From contig JAEWEG010000011.1 of NCBI GenBank assembly GCA_023389575.1, positions 1-55,621 of the forward strand: a DNA stretch of 55,621 bases, read 5' to 3'. The notes below the pieces were generated by a model. It ran no database searches and was not told the DNA's origin. It saw nothing but the letters and a program-made list of their open reading frames with translations. Source of the DNA: Chloroflexota bacterium. GTDB lineage: Bacteria > Chloroflexota > Chloroflexia > Thermomicrobiales > UBA6265. Position numbers and translations under genes: made by a program. Shown here in pieces: positions 53,533-55,621 of this stretch. Within the stretch, counting starts at the first letter, position 1; every line of letters begins with the position of its first letter.

Positions 53533-54030
53533 GAATGATGACTCCATCACAGCGTCGTGTTCTTCTTCGAACACAGACAACACAACCCAACGGAGGCCGG
53601 TGAACGGTCTCGGTTTCCCGGAGGGCATTTCAGTTCGTGTGTGTGGTGTCTTTGGACGTTTGCTTTGCCAGGACGCAGCCGGATATGAACCGGAGCAGCC
53701 ACGCGACAGCCACACTACTCGTCACACAGTTCCCGTGTGATTCGAGAGCGATGTGGCACACATGCCGCCGCACTGCTCTCCGCGGCCCGCTCGCCGCTAC
53801 CCGTACCCACAAACCGCCGTGGCGGTTGTTGAGCTCATACCCATCCGGGCTGTCCCCGGTCCAGACGTGGCGATCGCGTGGAGCGATGCCTTGGTCGTCT
53901 TCGAGCTCGTGTCCTGGTGTGGAGTTTCCGACCGTTTCGTGCACGCCGAAGGTATACCGGGCGTGTTCATTGAGGTCGCTGGGAAAATACTGAGGAACTC
54001 ATCAAGGGTTCTCCCCTTGTGACGGAGGAA
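53533..54030 (-). promoter_or_regulatory. Long 5' leader of the helicase mRNA
   Basis: About 490 bases between the predicted transcription start (near 54024) and the helicase ATG contain no convincing gene. A short hairpin AACCGCC/GGCGGTT lies at 53812-53827. Long structured leaders are known for cold-shock and deaD-type mRNAs, but no specific thermosensor structure was established here. Confidence 0.5.
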
Positions 54031-54059
54031 ACTATACTTCACCTTCGGACAATTGTCCA
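54031..54059 (-). promoter_or_regulatory. sigma70 promoter of the helicase gene with overlapping palindrome
   Basis: On the minus strand TGGACA (54059-54054), 17-base spacer, TATAGT (54036-54031). A perfect 12-base palindrome GGACAATTGTCC (54047-54058) overlaps the -35, a possible regulator site. Confidence 0.6.
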
Positions 54060-54190
54060 TACAAAGAATAAGAACCCAACGATTTCGCACCGATCCCGAC
54101 CAGATACTTCACCTCGGCAACGACTTTCCGCGGCTCGCGCGGCGAACGATACGGCCCCGAGATCATCCACGGCATGGCGAGAGGTGCCCT

Positions 54191-54736
54191 TTGGCAAGCT
54201 CCATCACGTTTCGAGAACTCACTCATGACGACCTGCCACTGATCGCCGAGATCGACCGGTCAGAGATCATCGACGGCCAATACACGTTCGCCCAGGGCGA
54301 ATTGACTTTTCACGCAAAGCGAATCGACGTGCAGGGTTGGTACCCAGGCGCTCTTACGGATCACATCGCCGACATGGGTAACGCCATCACCGAGGGGGGC
54401 GCGGCGTTCGGAGCGTTCGACGGCGAGTTACTCGTGGGCATCGTCGGTCTCAACACCACCCCGGTTGGGGGCGATCCCGGCATCATGCAACTGGAGCCGC
54501 TATTCGTCAGCGCGCCCTATCGCAACAAGGGTATTGGCAAGCGGTTGACATCGCTCCTGGCCGAACGGGCGCGCTCGCTTGGCGCGCGAGCCCTCTATAT
54601 CTCATCGATACCCACCCGGAATTCGGTCGAGGCCTATCTGAGGATGGGAGCCGTGCCACTGGCGACGCCCGATCCCGTCCTGTTCGAGAAGGAACCCGAG
54701 GACATCCACCTGATCCTAAATCTGGACACTGAATAG
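54191..54736 (+). CDS. GNAT family N-acetyltransferase
   Basis: 181 residues from TTG 54191, chosen because GAGAGG lies six bases upstream and the fold begins ITFRELTHDDLPLIAEID. FGAFDGELLVGIVGL is the beta-strand region. LEPLFVSAPYRNKGIGKRL (about residues 98-118) holds the acetyl-CoA pyrophosphate-binding loop, and SIPTRNSVEAYLRMGA is the C-terminal motif. The acceptor is unknown. It stands alone and is followed by a terminator. Confidence 0.85.
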   Translation: MASSITFRELTHDDLPLIAEIDRSEIIDGQYTFAQGELTFHAKRIDVQGWYPGALTDHIADMGNAITEGGAAFGAFDGELLVGIVGLNTTPVGGDPGIMQLEPLFVSAPYRNKGIGKRLTSLLAERARSLGARALYISSIPTRNSVEAYLRMGAVPLATPDPVLFEKEPEDIHLILNLDTE

Positions 54737-54799
54737 AGGGAGACGTCCGCGAGGACTCATGGCGGCCATGTGATCGGGTGAGGATTTGAGGGTATGGAA

Positions 54800-54825
54800 A
54801 GAGCCGGGTAAGGGGACCCGGCTCT
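54800..54825. terminator. Bidirectional hairpin terminator
   Basis: AGAGCCGGGT, loop AAGGGG, ACCCGGCTCT: ten perfect pairs, followed on the plus strand by CTCTGGG. It would end the acetyltransferase transcript and, on the minus strand, the possible micro-ORF that stops at 54844. Confidence 0.65.
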
Positions 54826-54843
54826 CTCTGGGTGGAGAAGGGT

Positions 54844-54984
54844 TTACATGCGGGCCAGATCGCAGGGGGCGATCACTCCTTTGGCCACGCACTGGACCTC
54901 CACGATGAAACAGATCAGGCACCACACAAGATCACGAACATCGGATGTGGAACTCTCTGACAACGGAGCCGTGGGGTAGAACAA
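54844..54984 (-). CDS. Possible cysteine-rich small peptide
   Basis: A 46-codon frame from TTG 54984 (AGGA nine bases upstream) to TAA 54844. The N-terminal half is Ser/Thr-rich and acidic. The C-terminal half is VWCLICFIVE, then CVAKGVIAPCDLARM, giving four Cys (C22, C25, C32, C41) in a hydrophobic setting. It sits between a possible -10 (TATAAG, 55041-55036) and a terminator. A better ribosome-binding site (AAGGA, five bases before GTG 55015) belongs to another frame that stops after 27 codons. Family unknown; it could be a modified or toxin-like peptide, or chance. Confidence 0.3.
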   Translation of the reverse strand: MFYPTAPLSESSTSDVRDLVWCLICFIVEVQCVAKGVIAPCDLARM

Positions 54985-55196
54985 GAGGGCTGATCCTGTT
55001 CTCGGTCGTTGTCACCTCGTTCCTTCGAGGTCAACCTTATAGTGCCTGATCCCCTCGCGGAACTCATCCGCAATTTTACCGATCTTTTTTGCCTACGTAG
55101 TTGGGCCATCTACGTAATTGATGCCGCATAATCCTCGTTTGGTATGGTTTGCCCCATGATCCGGGGTCACACGGCCCATTTGGAAGGTCCAATTGG
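54985..55196. other. Intergenic region with paired TACGTA sites
   Basis: TACGTA occurs at 55094-55099 and 55111-55116, 17 bases apart, between the micro-ORF and the rightward small gene. These may be regulator half-sites. A minus-strand TATAAG at 55041-55036 is a candidate -10 with only a weak -35 (AGTTCC). Confidence 0.35.
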
Positions 55197-55415
55197 ATGG
55201 ATGAACTGCCTACCAACCTCGCCGCCGCCCGCGCTGCCAAGGCTCGCGAGAATCTCGTCAACGCCCTGCGGGAGTGTGGGGAACTGGCCGACGCCGTCGC
55301 CCATTTCGAAGGCCGCGAACTGCTCGAAGTGCTCGACTATCTCGACAGCCTGCGGTTCGTAATGGCCGAGTCGGGACAGCTACTCGCCGGCGTTACGCGC
55401 GGCGCCCAGGGTTAG
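55197..55415 (+). CDS. Small helical hypothetical protein
   Basis: 72 residues from ATG 55197, with GGAAGG nine bases upstream. It is predicted almost wholly helical and acidic (LVNALRECGELADAVAHFEG, ELLEVLDYLDSL), with no membrane segment or signal peptide. I do not recognise the family. It stops 12 bases before the end of the convergent truncated gene. Confidence 0.6.
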   Translation: MDELPTNLAAARAAKARENLVNALRECGELADAVAHFEGRELLEVLDYLDSLRFVMAESGQLLAGVTRGAQG

Positions 55416-55427
55416 TTCCCCTCCGCC

Positions 55428-55621
55428 CTACTCGCCGATGGGTAGGAAGATCGTGATCTCCCATTCCGGTTCGGCCATGTCGCGGTCAAGCGGGAAGACC
55501 GGCCGAGTCACTCGCTCGAATGGCAACGACTCGATGTCCTGGTTCACCGCGCCGGGCGTGAGGGCCTGGAAGGCCGCGGACGCGGCTTCCCGCAGTTCGG
55601 GTTCGAGATAGCCCCACTTCC
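55428..55621 (-). CDS. C-terminal part of an unidentified protein (partial, runs off window)
   Basis: An open minus-strand frame enters from the right edge and ends at TAG 55430-55428. The 63 visible residues include LEPELREAASAAFQAL and close with PEWEITIFLPIGE. An ending of this type (strand with E-x-x-x-F/Y-x-P-I) occurs in GyrI-like effector-binding domains, but the rest is not enough to decide. Confidence 0.55.
   Translation of the reverse strand, partial: KWGYLEPELREAASAAFQALTPGAVNQDIESLPFERVTRPVFPLDRDMAEPEWEITIFLPIGE

Overview
The window reads as a piece of a high-GC bacterial chromosome, most likely a Chloroflexota member close to Thermomicrobia/Sphaerobacter. This is inferred from overall gene style: Pro/Thr and Ala-Ser-Pro-Val linkers on secreted proteins, frequent GTG/TTG starts, an OpcA-type G6PDH partner, and LacI control of a peptide-type ABC transporter. 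No rRNA or tRNA gene and no CRISPR array was seen.

Left part (1-14.9 kb): the tail of an IS3-type transposase and a terminator lead into a giant (about 2990 aa) secreted, LPxTG-anchored repeat protein. It has Ca-binding thrombospondin-3-like linkers followed by DUF11-like repeats arranged as A-B dimers. A 321-bp remnant of an IS5-family element sits exactly in its stop codon. Then come a secreted staphylococcal-nuclease-like protein and a large secreted fusion of a type I phosphodiesterase/alkaline-phosphatase-like domain with a 5'-nucleotidase. Together they look like an extracellular nucleic-acid/phosphate scavenging set.

14.9-24.5 kb (minus strand): a LacI-regulated catabolic cluster, lacI -> Tat-exported solute-binding protein -> two permeases -> two ATPases (Dpp/Opp type) -> Gfo/Idh/MocA dehydrogenase -> sugar-phosphate isomerase/epimerase. 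The company of enzymes suggests a sugar or polyol substrate rather than peptides. A clear sigma70 promoter with a perfect 16-bp palindrome just downstream of the -10 marks the regulatory site.

24.9-29.8 kb (minus): two translationally coupled secreted proteins built from the same four-cysteine repeat. 30.0-35.1 kb (minus): four tandem, diverged M20-family amidohydrolases ending at a good terminator. 35.3-40.5 kb: a small accessory stretch with a MerR regulator-flavin reductase-hypothetical operon, an Mrr-like restriction endonuclease gene broken by one in-frame ochre codon, a small membrane protein, and a flippase-like membrane protein whose N-terminus appears frameshifted.

40.6-50.8 kb (plus): a near-complete pentose phosphate pathway cluster, tkt-tal-gnd-zwf-opcA-pgl-rpiA, with a PAP2 phosphatase behind it and a YdjM-like membrane protein converging on it. 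51.4-54.1 kb (minus): a DEAD-box RNA helicase with a C-terminal RGG tail and an apparently very long 5' leader. The right end carries a GNAT acetyltransferase, a possible cysteine-rich micro-ORF, a small helical protein and a truncated gene.
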